In this document: in pieces, positions 7,095-7,266 of the stretch
Layout of the letters: the number at the start of each line of letters is the position of its first letter
Position numbering within the stretch: position 1 is the stretch's first letter
Assembly: GCA_945952575.1 (NCBI GenBank)
Contig: CAMFIY010000140.1
Span: forward strand, 1 to 7,266
Source: an uncultured Leucobacter sp.
GTDB taxonomy: Bacteria; Actinomycetota; Actinomycetes; Actinomycetales; Microbacteriaceae
Direction: 5' to 3'
DNA: 7,266 nucleotides
Translations under genes and position numbers: made by a program
The notes under the pieces: generated by a model
Database searches by the model: none
Told to the model about the DNA's origin: nothing
Seen by the model: only the letters and a program-made list of their open reading frames with translations

Positions 7095-7122
7095 CATCGG
7101 CCTTATTCTTCACGAGCCGATG
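7095..7122. repeat. 7-bp inverted repeat upstream of the promoter, possible regulator site
   Basis: CATCGGC (7095-7101) and GCCGATG (7116-7122) form a perfect inverted repeat with a 14-nt spacer. It is centred roughly 58 bp upstream of the predicted start, a position common for activator sites. A further direct copy CATCGGCC lies at 7147-7154, close to the rRNA terminator. No regulator gene is present in the window, so a binding function is only a suggestion; part of the match could be chance in GC-rich DNA. Confidence 0.35.
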
Positions 7123-7170
7123 ACGACCGGGCTTCGCCGACGCCGGCATCGGCCTCAGAGGAAGCCCAGA

Positions 7171-7210
7171 AAATAAAAAAGGGGCTGGTCTCGTAATTGA
7201 GACCAGCCCC
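7171..7210 (-). terminator. Intrinsic terminator of the rRNA operon
   Basis: A perfect 12-bp stem (GGGGCTGGTCTC, 7181-7192, pairing with GAGACCAGCCCC, 7199-7210) with a 6-nt loop is followed on the minus strand by TTTTTTATTT (7171-7180). The stem is GC-rich at its base and abuts the T-tract, the textbook layout. It begins 9 nt after the inferred 5S rRNA end, so it ends rRNA transcription before the gntK promoter. The plus strand has no T-run after the stem, so it works in one direction only. Confidence 0.92.
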
Positions 7211-7219
7211 TGTGAAGAG

Positions 7220-7266
7220 GTCCGGCGGTGTCCTACTCTCCCACACCCTCCCGAGTGCAGTACCAT
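7220..7266 (-). rRNA. rrf: 5S ribosomal RNA, 3' part only
   Basis: Read on the minus strand, the window edge carries ATGGTACTGC, then GGGTGTGGGAGAGTAGG and ACACCGCCGGAC, the highly conserved last third of actinobacterial 5S rRNA. The loop E/helix IV region and the helix I 3' strand are visible. About 47 of the roughly 117 nt are present and the 5' part lies outside the window. The mature end is placed by comparison with the usual CGCCGRAC ending and could be off by one or two bases. A terminator follows directly, as expected for the last gene of an rRNA operon. Confidence 0.92.

Noticed and set aside
7045..7266. 73-codon minus-strand open frame
   Set aside because: It overlaps the 5S rRNA, its terminator and the gntK promoter, so it is not a plausible protein gene.

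Overview
The window comes from a high-GC actinobacterium. Codon third positions are strongly G/C biased, every gene has a Shine-Dalgarno-type start, and the 5S rRNA tail is actinobacterial in character. A member of the Microbacteriaceae is a reasonable guess, but the sequence alone does not prove it.

All features lie on the minus strand, so the biology reads from right to left. At the right edge is the 3' end of a 5S rRNA gene, presumably the end of an rRNA operon. A strong intrinsic terminator follows it. Next comes an AT-rich intergenic stretch with a good sigma-70-type promoter (TTGAAT, 17-bp spacer, TATTAT) and an upstream 7-bp inverted repeat that may bind a regulator.

That promoter faces a tightly packed run of seven genes: gluconokinase (gntK), then a complete polyamine-type ABC importer (ATPase PotA-like, lipoprotein binding protein PotD-like, permeases PotB-like and PotC-like), then a cytoplasmic YtcJ/NfdA-type amidohydrolase, then a 6-phosphogluconate dehydrogenase that runs off the left edge. 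Junctions are 4-bp ATGA overlaps (gntK/potA, potB/potC) or gaps of 13-43 bp, so this looks like one transcription unit.

The unusual point is the combination. GntK and 6-phosphogluconate dehydrogenase are consecutive steps from gluconate to ribulose-5-phosphate. Here an amine-type importer and an amide-bond-type hydrolase sit between them, and no gluconate permease is visible. The binding protein keeps several PotD amine-binding positions but lacks the acidic residue that clamps one end of spermidine or putrescine. A testable hypothesis is that the operon imports an amine-containing gluconate (or other sugar-acid) conjugate, hydrolyses it in the cytoplasm and feeds the acid into the pentose phosphate pathway. 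This is inference from gene context; no gene here is individually of an unknown family.
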